Shown in pieces: positions 1 through 7,866 of a stretch of DNA of 36,894 nucleotides (the stretch's first letter is position 1; the number at the start of each line of letters is the position of its first letter). The translations under genes and the position numbers were made by a program. The notes under the pieces are model-generated. The model was not told the origin of the DNA and did no database searches. It was given only the letters and a program-made list of their open reading frames with translations. Source of the stretch: Thermoplasmata archaeon (GTDB taxonomy: Archaea; Thermoplasmatota; Thermoplasmata; Lutacidiplasmatales; UBA184); the NCBI GenBank assembly GCA_022749995.1, contig JAKIWO010000009.1, positions 1-36,894 on the forward strand, written 5' to 3'.

Positions 1-147
1 CCGTGGTGCGAAAGGCCCGCCCGGTCTCGCCTGACCGATATCCTTGCAACGTGGGGACTAGGAGAGGAGCCCGCAATGGAGGCCCGGCGCCGGCTACGGG
101 CAGAGTGGGAGGGCCGTGAGCGCCGCCAAGGTCGTCATCGACACTAG
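1..147 (+). CDS. Possible VapB-type antitoxin, C-terminal end (5' end outside window)
   Basis: An open frame runs from base 1 to a TAG at 145-147 and overlaps the PIN-domain reading frame that starts at 116. The encoded tail is charged and Arg/Glu-rich (ending of the type EARRRLRAEWEG), as in C-terminal toxin-binding helices of small antitoxins. Overlap with a downstream PIN toxin is typical of vapBC operons. The DNA-binding N-terminus is outside the window, so the family cannot be confirmed. The call rests on position and composition only. Confidence 0.35.
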   Translation, partial: PWCERPARSRLTDILATWGLGEEPAMEARRRLRAEWEGRERRQGRHRH

Positions 148-575
148 TGTGTTCCTGGCCGCCCGGTACGCCGGGGAGCCGGGGCATTCGGCTTCCCGCC
201 GACTCCTCGATGCGGTGGACGGGGATAGAATCAGGGGCCTCGTGTCGGCCGTCACGCTCGCTGAACTCCGTGCAGGGTTCACCCTAGCCCAGGTCCCCGC
301 ATTTTTGGACGCCATTCCTCAGCCACCTTAGGGCCTCCCCTGCCTACTCCATCGCACCCGTGGACGAGGCGATCGCGTTGTTGGCCGGAGAGTTCCGGAA
401 CGCGTATGGGATCACCCTTCCGGACGCACTGGTCCTCGCCACTGCAGTGCGCCTTGAAGCGGACTGGGTAGCGACGGAAGACCGAGGGTTGCTTCGAGCG
501 AAGACCGTGGTCGTCACGAAGCGACCGTCCGACATTCCCCTCGGTTCCGCGCCCGCTGGACCGTCGCGGCGCTAG
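116..575 (+). pseudogene. VapC-like PIN-domain ribonuclease toxin, frameshifted
   Basis: Two adjacent frames together make one PIN domain of about 150 residues. The first (GTG at 116 to a stop at 329-331) carries the first acidic residue in VVIDTSVF and the second in LAELRAG. The other, readable from about 300 to the stop ending at 575, carries the third in LPDALVLATA and the fourth in ATEDRGL. PIN toxins cleave RNA using these four acidic residues and Mg2+. The two frames differ by +1, and the join must lie around 300-330, beside the ATTTTTGG run at 301-308. The downstream frame reads FLSHLRASPAYSIAP before the GTG at 360, giving a continuous domain if one base is skipped. Either the toxin is inactivated by an indel or the assembly has an error. 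An intact toxin made by programmed frameshifting is possible but unsupported. Confidence 0.75.
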
Positions 576-639
576 CGATGCGAACTTTTCGGAGTTGCCG
601 GAGAGCGGCACGGGGGCCAGGAGCGGACGCCTGCGGAGA

Positions 640-655
640 CCCGAGTCATCTCGGG
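640..655. terminator. Short hairpin between convergent genes
   Basis: CCCGAG and CTCGGG form a 6-bp perfect stem around a TCAT loop, in the gap between the PIN toxin remnant and the end of the minus-strand surface gene. There is no T-run on either side, so a role in transcription termination is a guess. Confidence 0.2.
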
Positions 656-755
656 CCGGCTACGGGCGAGACCTCAACCCATGGTGGCGTGGGAGGTAGA
701 GAGCCGTCGCTGAGAGCGCTGCAGTACCCAGTTCGTCCTGTGCCCGAGGGGCCCC

Positions 756-2003
756 TCAGTTGTACTGGATCGTGAAAGTACCGTTGTTGCTGAGCAGTAG
801 GTGGCTCGGGGAGGTGATGTGGAGATAGCCCGTGTCCGACTCGCTCTTGACGGTGTGCCCGATGCAGTGCGGAATCGTGAACACGTAGGGCGTCGACGAA
901 GGCGGGAACGAGCCCGAGGTGTTGTTCGCGAACGCAGTTCCGTTGAACGTCAGCGATCCACACAGCGAGGGCTGGACGTAGAAGGTGACCGTCGCGCTCG
1001 GAGCGTAGACCGCCGTGACCTGCTTGTTGTAGAGGATCGCCCCGCACACGTCGTGGATGTGCACCAGGTACTTCCCCGGCGGGAGATACTTGTCGTAGTT
1101 GATGATCGGGATGGTGACGTTACCGGTCGTCGCATTGGCCGCGAGGGTGTTGGCGTGGGACTTGACCACATGTCCCACGCTGTTCTCGAGCTCCAAGAAG
1201 TAGTATCGACCGGCCACCGGCCCACCGAGCTGCGCGGTGTAGTTGGTGCCGATCTGGATGGAGGCGCCCTGCGCGGGCCCACTGACGAACGTGATGTACT
1301 GGGCCGGGTAGAAGATCGAAGGCAGCGTGACCCCTCCTCCGTAGGTGCTCTTGGGCATGGTCCAGAAGGACTTGGCCATGGTCCCATTCGGCTGCGTCAC
1401 ATTCCACATCCAGCGGAACTCGAGAGTGAGGTTCCCGTAGGCTGCGTTGGCTTGGATCGCGAGCTTTTCGGTGGAGAGGCGAGCCAGTCCTCCGGTCGGG
1501 AAGCTGAGCCCGGCCGGGATGAGCGAACTCCGGTTCGTGTACGCGCCGTTGGTCCAGCCCGGGCCGGTGATGTTGCGGATCTGAGGGGAAAGGCTCGGAC
1601 TGAAGAGCCCGCTCGGGGCGAGGGGGAACGAGAAAAAGATGCTTGGGAAGTGGACGGAGATCCCGTGGTCGGCGCTAGTGTAGTTCACCACGGCCCACTC
1701 CATGACTTCAGTAATCCGGCCGCCGGCCGATAGGTTCGTGCTCGGCTCCTTCAGGGGAAGATAGATCGCCGAAGGCGAGTGATTCGATGTGGGGTTGCAG
1801 GTCAGGGAGGTCGATGCCGCAGCGACGCCTCCCGAACCTGAGCCAGCGACCCCCGCGTCGCGAGTCAGGAAGGTCCCGGAGGAGGACAGAGTGAGCAGAG
1901 CGAAGAGAATCGCAACAAGGGTAACGAGCACGATGGGATGGGCTCGCGCGCTCAAGGTGCGTCGACCCGACCCCGTCGGTGGGGCGGTTTCCAACCGGTT
2001 CAT
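756..2003 (-). CDS. Secreted, membrane-anchored surface protein of unknown function
   Basis: A 415-residue protein with a basic N-terminus and one hydrophobic segment at about residues 24-42 (IVLVTLVAILFALLTL), then a Gly/Ser-rich linker. The rest is extracellular in character: rich in Asn, Thr, Ser and Gly, with many N-x-S/T sequons and no further membrane span. Four Cys in the last third (VHIHDVCG, QPSLCGS, IPHCIGH and one earlier in SLTCNP) could form disulfides. No kelch or PKD repeat is visible, unlike the three surface proteins that follow. The ATG at 2003 is chosen because it directly precedes the signal-anchor and overlaps the stop of a possible 9-codon leader ORF. I do not recognise the family. 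Confidence 0.75.
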   Translation of the reverse strand: MNRLETAPPTGSGRRTLSARAHPIVLVTLVAILFALLTLSSSGTFLTRDAGVAGSGSGGVAAASTSLTCNPTSNHSPSAIYLPLKEPSTNLSAGGRITEVMEWAVVNYTSADHGISVHFPSIFFSFPLAPSGLFSPSLSPQIRNITGPGWTNGAYTNRSSLIPAGLSFPTGGLARLSTEKLAIQANAAYGNLTLEFRWMWNVTQPNGTMAKSFWTMPKSTYGGGVTLPSIFYPAQYITFVSGPAQGASIQIGTNYTAQLGGPVAGRYYFLELENSVGHVVKSHANTLAANATTGNVTIPIINYDKYLPPGKYLVHIHDVCGAILYNKQVTAVYAPSATVTFYVQPSLCGSLTFNGTAFANNTSGSFPPSSTPYVFTIPHCIGHTVKSESDTGYLHITSPSHLLLSNNGTFTIQYN

Positions 2004-2029
2004 TGCCGGGGTCCCGGGACGCTGGTCAT
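2000..2029 (-). CDS. Possible 9-codon leaderless upstream ORF
   Basis: ATG at 2029 opens a short frame, MTSVPGPRQ, whose TGA overlaps the ATG of the surface protein gene as ATGA (2003-2000). The ATG lies 27 bases from the centre of the TATA-like element at 2051-2060, the spacing seen for leaderless starts elsewhere in the window. It could be a translation-coupling leader peptide or chance. Confidence 0.25.
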   Translation of the reverse strand: MTSVPGPRQ

Positions 2030-2050
2030 GGTCGGCCGTTACAAGAAGTG

Positions 2051-2060
2051 GCTAATAAGC
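2051..2060 (-). promoter_or_regulatory. TATA-like promoter element for the gene starting at 2003
   Basis: Minus-strand GCTTATTAGC, A/T-rich within very GC-rich flanks. Its centre is about 27 bases upstream of the ATG at 2029 and 53 upstream of the ATG at 2003. Confidence 0.4.
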
Positions 2061-2283
2061 TGTAGGGGTATATGCGTATGAATGCGGACTCGGCTCCCGG
2101 CCAAGGATGGGCGGCGTCAGCCCTGGGAGTCCGGGCCGGAGGACGTAGAGCTTTCGGTCCGATGGAGACCTCTTCCCCGCGCAGCGTCGGGACCGGAGTG
2201 AGCTGACCTCGGTTCGTCCGGGTCTTGGCAGGTGGAGTGCACCTTCCCGGGACCCGGAGCGGGAGCCTCGGCCCGCCCCCAGG

Positions 2284-4239
2284 TCAACGGGGCGGCGGAG
2301 GTGGAGCCTCGCTCCATGCTGCCGGGGGGACGCTCGTCGGAACCCCGGTGGGTGGAGGAGCGCCGGGACCGGGGTGATACTGCGTGGGTGGACCTTGCGG
2401 GCCTTTTGGACGTCGGCCGAGCATGACCGCGAGGGCCACCACGACGATCGCGAGCAGCACGATCCCTAGCAGCAGGTAGAGACCCGTCCCGGAGGTGAGG
2501 CTCACGGAGCCGGCGCTGGAGGAGGTATGGGGGACAGCGTTCACCTGGAGGGTGAAGGTGGTGGAAGCCGAGTCACCGAGCGCATCGGTGACGTTGGCCG
2601 TCACGGAGTAGTTGCCGGCCTTGGAGTAGACGTGGCCCAAGGAGGAGGCGGTGGCGGTGGAGCCGTCGCCGAGGCTCCAGTGGTACGCGTACGGGGCGGT
2701 CCCTCCGGAGAGGGCGGAGGTGAGCGCGACGGTGGAGTTGGCGGTGCCGATCGAGGGGGTGGCGGAGGCGGAGAGGGAGAGCGGGGCATTCACCACGATG
2801 CTGACGGAGGTCGTGACGGAGTGTCCGACGAGATCGGTGACCGTGAGGTTGGCGGTGAAGGTACCCGGTCGGGGGTAGCCGTGAACGCCGGAAAGGGTCG
2901 TGGCGGTAGAACCGTCCCCGAAGTTCCAGTGGAATGCGTAGGGAGCGGCGCCCAAGGTGACGCCCCCCGTGAAGGAGACCGACGTGCCCTGATCCACGAC
3001 GGCGCGGTTGGCGGTCGCGGTCACCTTGGGCGGCGCCGAGAACAGCCAGGCCGCGGAGCTCACTGTGCTACTCGGCGCAATCCCACCGAACAGGAGAAGC
3101 GATCCGTCCGTCGGATTCACCGCGATTCCGGAATAGATTCCCTCGAGTGGGGGACCGGCGACCTCGGCGGTAACGTTGCTCCAGCCACCCGAAGCGAATT
3201 CCGAGATGGTCGTGTAGGGCCAGACGCTTGCGGTGCTGTTGACGAGGTAGCCTCCCGTGGCCACGACACTCGCGATGGAAGGCAGGTAGGCCAGCTGCTC
3301 GTAGACGAGATCGGGGGCGAGCGGCGAGAGGGTCGAGGTGATATTTCGCCAGGACCCGCCGGAGTAGATCAGGGTCGCGCACGGGGCGCCGGTGCCGCTC
3401 GGGTAGAGGGCCATCACGAGGACCCCATGGTCTGCCGGATCGTCGCTGCCGACCGGGTAGAGTAGCCGGCCGAAGGAGCTCCCCGCGAGGGAGGTGACGT
3501 TGATCCAGCCTCCGCCCTTGAACAGCCACGTATCGGTGAGGAAGGAGGAGCCGCCGTTGTTGGTGCCTCCGTAGAGCAGGATCTGTGAATCGGTAGAATC
3601 GGTCACCATCACCGAGTAGATCCTCCCCGACGGGGGCGTGCCCACCGTCGAGGTGAGGTTCGTCCAGACGCCGTGGTGATACCCCCACGTCGCGGACGTG
3701 TAGAGCGTACCTCCGTTGAGGTGTCCTCCGAAGAGGATCATCCCCCGACTTGCGGGGTCGTACGCTAGGACGCCGAGGAGTCGGGCGGGGGGCGTGCCGT
3801 TCACCGTGGAAGTCAGGTTGGTCCACGTCCCATTCTGAAAGCTCCAGGTGTCGCCGAGCAGAACCGAGATGGAGTTGGTTCCTCCAAACAACAGCACGTA
3901 GCCGTCCGACGGGTCATAGGCCATGGCCGCGCCGGCCCGAGCGGACGGTCCTCCGGAGACCGCCGTGGTCACGTTGGTCCAGAGATAGCCCCCGGGCGAG
4001 AGCCCTACGGCGTGGGGCGCGCTCTGTGCGATGGTGGAAGGATCGAGCGAGTGGCGCGCCTCGGCGAGGAGCGCCGCAACCTGGGCCGAATCCACGAGCG
4101 AAGCATGCGAGGGAGTTTGGGCAGGGCGGGCGAGGCCGCCCGCCGCGGCGACCGAAAGCCCCGATCCGGCGAGAAGGACCAGCACCAGGACGGTTCCGGC
4201 TCGTGGCGCGTAAGCTCTCGCAGGGGGACGGAGTCGCAT
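2284..4239 (-). CDS. Kelch-type propeller and PKD-domain cell-surface protein A
   Basis: A 651-residue membrane-anchored exoprotein. Signal segment about residues 15-35; repeated kelch-like blades about 100-405 (pattern YDP..GY.LLFGG...TWSF..G.WTN); two PKD domains about 405-485 and 486-568, each with an HW.FGDGS or HWSLGDGS core; a transmembrane segment at about 587-607 followed by a basic stop-transfer GRR; and a Pro-rich cytoplasmic tail. Kelch propellers and PKD domains mediate binding and adhesion in archaeal surface proteins; no enzymatic residues are evident. An upstream in-frame ATG at 4368 exists, but the ATG at 4239 is preferred because it directly precedes the signal peptide, lies 26 bases from a TATA element, and gives exactly the length of the neighbouring paralog. 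Inference: tandem duplicate of the gene at 4533-6488. Confidence 0.85.
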   Translation of the reverse strand: MRLRPPARAYAPRAGTVLVLVLLAGSGLSVAAAGGLARPAQTPSHASLVDSAQVAALLAEARHSLDPSTIAQSAPHAVGLSPGGYLWTNVTTAVSGGPSARAGAAMAYDPSDGYVLLFGGTNSISVLLGDTWSFQNGTWTNLTSTVNGTPPARLLGVLAYDPASRGMILFGGHLNGGTLYTSATWGYHHGVWTNLTSTVGTPPSGRIYSVMVTDSTDSQILLYGGTNNGGSSFLTDTWLFKGGGWINVTSLAGSSFGRLLYPVGSDDPADHGVLVMALYPSGTGAPCATLIYSGGSWRNITSTLSPLAPDLVYEQLAYLPSIASVVATGGYLVNSTASVWPYTTISEFASGGWSNVTAEVAGPPLEGIYSGIAVNPTDGSLLLFGGIAPSSTVSSAAWLFSAPPKVTATANRAVVDQGTSVSFTGGVTLGAAPYAFHWNFGDGSTATTLSGVHGYPRPGTFTANLTVTDLVGHSVTTSVSIVVNAPLSLSASATPSIGTANSTVALTSALSGGTAPYAYHWSLGDGSTATASSLGHVYSKAGNYSVTANVTDALGDSASTTFTLQVNAVPHTSSSAGSVSLTSGTGLYLLLGIVLLAIVVVALAVMLGRRPKGPQGPPTQYHPGPGAPPPTGVPTSVPPAAWSEAPPPPPR

Positions 4240-4260
4240 GCGGGTCGATCGATCTGGGAC

Positions 4261-4268
4261 TAATACTC
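4261..4268 (-). promoter_or_regulatory. TATA box of surface protein A
   Basis: Minus-strand GAGTATTA, centred about 26 bases upstream of the ATG at 4239, implying a leaderless transcript. It supports that start over the upstream one at 4368. Confidence 0.5.
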
Positions 4269-4271
4269 TCT

Positions 4272-4288
4272 GGCTTCCATAGGAAGCC
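4272..4288. promoter_or_regulatory. Inverted repeat beside a TATA box, candidate operator
   Basis: GGCTTCC, ATA, GGAAGCC: a perfect 7-bp inverted repeat with a 3-base centre, three bases upstream of the TATA element at 4261-4268, where the archaeal BRE and activator sites lie. It could bind a dimeric regulator. No second copy was noticed in the window. Confidence 0.4.
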
Positions 4289-4461
4289 GACGAACGGCTC
4301 GCCGGGACGCGAAGCTCCAGACGCCCCCTTCTTACCGCAAAATCGAGGCGTTCACTCGGCAGGGTCAAACGCTGGCTCGCCCACGGATCGCAGTTCGTCG
4401 GCGATCATCCGTCACCCCCCATCGACACCGGCGACTTCTCGTGAGCCGGGATCGAGCGTCC

Positions 4462-4474
4462 GGGCCGAAGGCCC
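4462..4474. terminator. Hairpin downstream of surface protein B
   Basis: GGGCC, GAA, GGCCC: a 5-bp stem with a 3-base loop, 59 bases beyond the stop of the minus-strand gene ending at 4533. It lies in the 293-base gap between the two surface genes. No T-run follows it, so a terminator role is weakly supported. Apart from this, the promoter and the 4272-4288 repeat, I see nothing in that gap. Confidence 0.2.
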
Positions 4475-4532
4475 AACCCGGACTCCCCACCCTGGCGCCT
4501 GGCGGGGTGCCGCAGGACCACTTCGCGGCGCT

Positions 4533-6488
4533 TCAGCCGGAGGGCGGAGGCGGGGCCTGGCTCCCGCCGGGCGGTGGTGCATTCGCGACCGCAGCCGGGG
4601 GTGGCGCTCCCGGTCCTGACAGGTACGGTGCGGGGGGTCCCGGGGGGCTCCTGGGGCGTCGAGCGAGCAGGACGCCGAGCGCCGCCACGACGGCCGCGAG
4701 TACGATGATCCCGAGGAGCAGGTAGAGGCCCGTGCCCGAAGTAAGGCTCACCCCCGAGCTTCCCGACGTGTTCGACGGAGCTGCCGTCGAGGCACTTTTC
4801 ACCTCGACCGTGGTCGTCGCGCTCGTGCTGGTGCCGAGCGCGTCCGTGTGATTCAGGCTGACCGTGTAGTTGCCCGCCTTCGTGTAGGTATGATGGGGCG
4901 CGGCGGAGCTGGCGGTCGTGGCGTCCCCCAAGTCCCAGTGGTAGGCATACGGCGCGGCGCCGCCGGTCACCTGGGCAATGTAGGAGACCGTGGACCCGAC
5001 CGTGGTGGGAGTCGGGAGCGCCGCCGCGGCGAGGGTCAGGGAAGGATTCACCTCCACGCCGAGCACAGCCGACGCGGTGCGACCCAGAAGATCGGTCGCG
5101 GTGAAGGTGACGGTGTGGAGACCCGGGGTCGAGAAGGCGTGCGAGGGCGAGAGCACCGTCGAGTTCGATCCATCGCCGAAGGCCCAGTGGTAGGCGTACG
5201 GCGAGGTGCCCCCGGAAGCGGTGCCGGTGAAACTCACGGTCCCCCCGTCGTCGACCGAGGTCCGCGAGACGTTCGCGGAAGCCTGCGGTGCTCCGGAGAG
5301 AACCCAGGTGAAGGTCAACAGCCCGGTCCCGGACAGCCCTCCGAACGCCAGGATTCCCGCCCCTCCCCCGAGCGCTGCGGTGGCCTCCTGGTAGCCCACG
5401 CTGGGAGGACCCCCCACGAGGAGCGTGAGGTTCGTCCACGCGTCGGCCTGGTAGGCAATGGTGCTCGAGTAGAAGCCGATCCCGCCGGATTTGGTGACGA
5501 AATCGGGCTGGTAGACGACCACCGACCGGAGGCCCGGGAGATACTGCGCTTGGGGAAAGAGGGAGGAGGTAGGCTGGACCGGGACCGAGGACGAGAGGTT
5601 CTGCCAGTTCCCCGACCGGAATAGGTAGGTCGCTGCCCGGACCGTGGTGCTGTTGAGGAGATTGCCACCGTACAGCAACACTCCATGATCGGGAGGATCG
5701 TCCGCGCCGGTCGGAGTGATCGCGATGCCGAAGCTCCAACCCGCGGTGGGGGTGATGTTCCTCCAGTGGTCCGCCTGGAAGGTCCAGCTGTCGGAGAGCG
5801 CCCCGGAACCGTTCGTCGAGCGACCGCCGAAGAGAAGGAGCCCCGAGTCGGTCGTGTCAGGGGAAAATGCGAAGCTGATCCGAGGGCTCGGTGCGGTGCC
5901 GGCGATTGCGCTGATGTTGGTCCAGACCTTGTTGTGGTACGTCCACGTGACCATGGCGGGTGGCCCGTTCACCAGCATCCCAAACAGGACGACCGCCATC
6001 GACGTTGAATCGTAGGCGAGTTCCGGGAAGAGCAGGGGCGGTGGAGTGCCGGTCACCATGCTCGTGATGTTGGTCCAACTCCCGTCTTGAAAAGTCCAGC
6101 TGTCCGTGGCGTAGTGGACCCCGATCAGCATGCCGCCGAAGAGCAGCACATACCCATCGCCGGCGTCCCATGTCATCGCCGATATCCGGGCGGAAGGAGC
6201 GATAGGCAGGAGCCCCGACAGGTTCGACCAGACATATCCGCCGGCCGAGGCCGACGGGGCGCCCTGGGGATGAATCGATGCCACCGCGGGTGTGTTCTTC
6301 GACGATGCGGCGCCCCGCCCCGTCTCCGAGTTCAACGGAGTCACCGGTGCGGAGCCGGCCGGGGCATGCGGCCGGTGGGCGGCGACCGCCGAACTCACTC
6401 CTGCCGATGAGATGAGTATCAGGACGACGGCGATCTGGAGAGCTCTGGCCCGACGCGTTCGTTGACTCCGGGAATCCCCGAGGGCCAT
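4533..6488 (-). CDS. Kelch-type propeller and PKD-domain cell-surface protein B
   Basis: A 651-residue paralog of the protein encoded at 2284-4239, with the same order of parts: signal segment about 17-37 (ALQIAVVLILISSAG), kelch-like repeats through about residue 400 (DAGDGYVLLFGG, DSGLLLFGG, DHGVLLYGG), two PKD domains with YHWAFGDGS and YHWDLGDAT cores, a transmembrane segment beginning GLYLLLGIIV, a basic ARRPR stop and a Pro/Gly-rich tail. The segment just before the membrane span (VSLTSGTGLYLLLGI) is identical or nearly so in both proteins. It is probably a surface adhesin or sugar-binding protein; ligand unknown. The ATG at 6488 lies 25 bases from a TATA box, so the transcript is probably leaderless. 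Confidence 0.85.
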   Translation of the reverse strand: MALGDSRSQRTRRARALQIAVVLILISSAGVSSAVAAHRPHAPAGSAPVTPLNSETGRGAASSKNTPAVASIHPQGAPSASAGGYVWSNLSGLLPIAPSARISAMTWDAGDGYVLLFGGMLIGVHYATDSWTFQDGSWTNITSMVTGTPPPLLFPELAYDSTSMAVVLFGMLVNGPPAMVTWTYHNKVWTNISAIAGTAPSPRISFAFSPDTTDSGLLLFGGRSTNGSGALSDSWTFQADHWRNITPTAGWSFGIAITPTGADDPPDHGVLLYGGNLLNSTTVRAATYLFRSGNWQNLSSSVPVQPTSSLFPQAQYLPGLRSVVVYQPDFVTKSGGIGFYSSTIAYQADAWTNLTLLVGGPPSVGYQEATAALGGGAGILAFGGLSGTGLLTFTWVLSGAPQASANVSRTSVDDGGTVSFTGTASGGTSPYAYHWAFGDGSNSTVLSPSHAFSTPGLHTVTFTATDLLGRTASAVLGVEVNPSLTLAAAALPTPTTVGSTVSYIAQVTGGAAPYAYHWDLGDATTASSAAPHHTYTKAGNYTVSLNHTDALGTSTSATTTVEVKSASTAAPSNTSGSSGVSLTSGTGLYLLLGIIVLAAVVAALGVLLARRPRSPPGPPAPYLSGPGAPPPAAVANAPPPGGSQAPPPPSG

Positions 6489-6508
6489 GCCGGGCCATTC
6501 CCTCCCTG

Positions 6509-6518
6509 GCTATAGAAC
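6509..6518 (-). promoter_or_regulatory. TATA box of surface protein B
   Basis: Minus-strand TTCTATAGCC centred about 25 bases upstream of the ATG at 6488. The remaining bases up to 6730 contain no recognisable gene or RNA. Confidence 0.55.
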
Positions 6519-6730
6519 GGCGGGGTGCAGACCGAACGGCGTGCGGGAGGACCCGGTTTGCCCCCGTCCGCCGCCAGCCGATACCACCACGACTCAGCCG
6601 CTCGGTTCCCCGGCCCCCCTTGCGAATCTATCGGGGGGCTGGGCAACCAAGCGGACCCGCGCCGGCTGGCTGCGGGGAGGCGCCGACCTTGGATTCGGGG
6701 CCGGGCGATACTGCCGGCAGGGCTCGTAGT

Positions 6731-7696
6731 TCAGAACCGGTCGGTCTCGTGCACGGTCCAACGAGGATCCTGCACTCCCAGCGCCCCCCGGACCACAGCC
6801 GTGCTGCTCTCGTGCCGAACGGACCGCGCCATGAAGACATACCAGCCGGCCCTCACGAGGAAGTACTTCCGAGCCTCCAACTCCGAGCGAAGGTCCCGTA
6901 GCGGAGAGAGGTTCCACGCCAGCACCCGCCCTCGGGCTTTTTCCTCCAGCGCGTCGAGGAGCGAGCGTGCCGCCGTCGGCCCCTCGGCCAGCAGCTCCGA
7001 GCACCGGATGCGGTCGTGGTCGACCTCGACACGGGCGTATCCCCGGGTGCGGCCGACCCGGGGCACGACGATCAACTCCTTCTTGGCATCGAGCTCGTCC
7101 ATCGCGGCCTGCTTCGCGAGCGTCCCTGGAAGTCGGGGAGTGAAGCCCACACGGCCTCGGGTCGCTCGGGAGTGGAGAACGTCGAGGGCCGGTAGGTCGG
7201 TGCGCCGTGCCGCTCGAGTGCGGGACACGCGGCGCGCCCGTCCCCGGGGTCGCGGGACCGCTCGCACCGCGAACGGGTTGAGAAAGACGTCGCGGTATCC
7301 GAGGCGTTCGTACACCCCGTGGGCTCCCCAGGAACGATTCGTCCATAGCGCGACGTGCTCGATGCCTTCCTCCCGTTCCCGCCGGTGGACCTCCTCGATC
7401 ATCTGGCGGGCGATCCCGCGACCGCTCCGATCCGGACGCGAGCCCACCAACGCGACGCCGGCGATGCGCCCGCGGCTGCCGTCCGGGTACGTGTACGGAG
7501 GGCGGCTCACGAACGTCTGGCCCACGACCTCCCCCCTCTCGACTGCGAACACCCCGACGTACTCGGCGAACGCTCCGTGGGACCGCCAGCTCCGAATCTC
7601 GCGGGGTGTGAGGAACCGACCGAACGAACCGATGTTCGTGGCTGCTCGAGTCGTCTCCATGCTGGGCTGGAGTTCGTCGTAGGTCAGGAACCGCAT
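6731..7696 (-). CDS. GNAT-family N-acetyltransferase, probably two-domain
   Basis: A 321-residue protein. The N-terminal half is a GNAT domain: residues around 75-115 give IAGVALVGSRPDRSGRGIARQMI, where R.GRGIA is the acetyl-CoA pyrophosphate-binding loop, followed by VALWTNRS and GVYERLGYRDV, matching the closing strand and helix of GNAT folds. The C-terminal half (about 190-320) has a weaker repeat of a GNAT-like or SCP2-like fold (ELIVVPRVGRTRGYARVEV), as in Eis-type acetyltransferases. Acceptor substrate unknown. The ATG at 7696 is preferred to a GTG at 7717 because the latter lies only about 12 bases from the TATA centre, inside the palindrome. It faces surface protein C across a shared short promoter region, so co-regulation is possible. 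Confidence 0.75.
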   Translation of the reverse strand: MRFLTYDELQPSMETTRAATNIGSFGRFLTPREIRSWRSHGAFAEYVGVFAVERGEVVGQTFVSRPPYTYPDGSRGRIAGVALVGSRPDRSGRGIARQMIEEVHRREREEGIEHVALWTNRSWGAHGVYERLGYRDVFLNPFAVRAVPRPRGRARRVSRTRAARRTDLPALDVLHSRATRGRVGFTPRLPGTLAKQAAMDELDAKKELIVVPRVGRTRGYARVEVDHDRIRCSELLAEGPTAARSLLDALEEKARGRVLAWNLSPLRDLRSELEARKYFLVRAGWYVFMARSVRHESSTAVVRGALGVQDPRWTVHETDRF

Positions 7697-7699
7697 GTC

Positions 7700-7719
7700 G
7701 CGTGGACTCGAGTCCACGC
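7700..7719. promoter_or_regulatory. 20-bp perfect palindrome, candidate operator
   Basis: Half-site GCGTGGACTC is followed directly by its reverse complement GAGTCCACGC, with no spacer. It lies between the TATA element at 7726-7734 and the ATG at 7696, over the expected start of the acetyltransferase transcript. A regulator dimer here would block initiation. Because of the symmetry, both divergent frames would begin MDSSPR if read from the GTGs inside it, which argues against using those GTGs as starts. Confidence 0.55.
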
Positions 7720-7725
7720 CCGTCA

Positions 7726-7734
7726 GATATAGCC
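7726..7734 (-). promoter_or_regulatory. TATA-like element between divergent genes
   Basis: Minus-strand GGCTATATC, the only A/T-rich element in this divergent region. Its centre is about 33 bases from the ATG at 7696, so a short leader is expected. It is nearly symmetric and could also serve the plus-strand gene. Confidence 0.45.
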
Positions 7735-7866
7735 GACTTTCACCCGAGAGCGGCCGTCGTTCGCCGCTCGAAGGTCGCGTCAGGGTCCGTCGTCGCCGGC
7801 GAACTGCCCCTGGCCCACGGTGTTTGCGAAACCGTCATGCCCCCACCGCCGGTGTCGGACGACTGC

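Noticed and set aside
801-1733. A 310-residue plus-strand frame antisense to the first surface protein
   Set aside because: Arg/Val/Asp-rich shadow with no domain; the minus-strand frame has a signal segment, sequons and Cys pairs.
4240-4368. 43-residue N-terminal extension of surface protein A from the ATG at 4368
   Set aside because: The signal peptide begins after ATG 4239, a TATA box lies inside the extension at leaderless distance, and the paralog has the same length without it.
7702-7866. N-terminal extension of surface protein C
   Set aside because: It begins within the palindrome, and the signal peptide starts only at the ATG at 7867.
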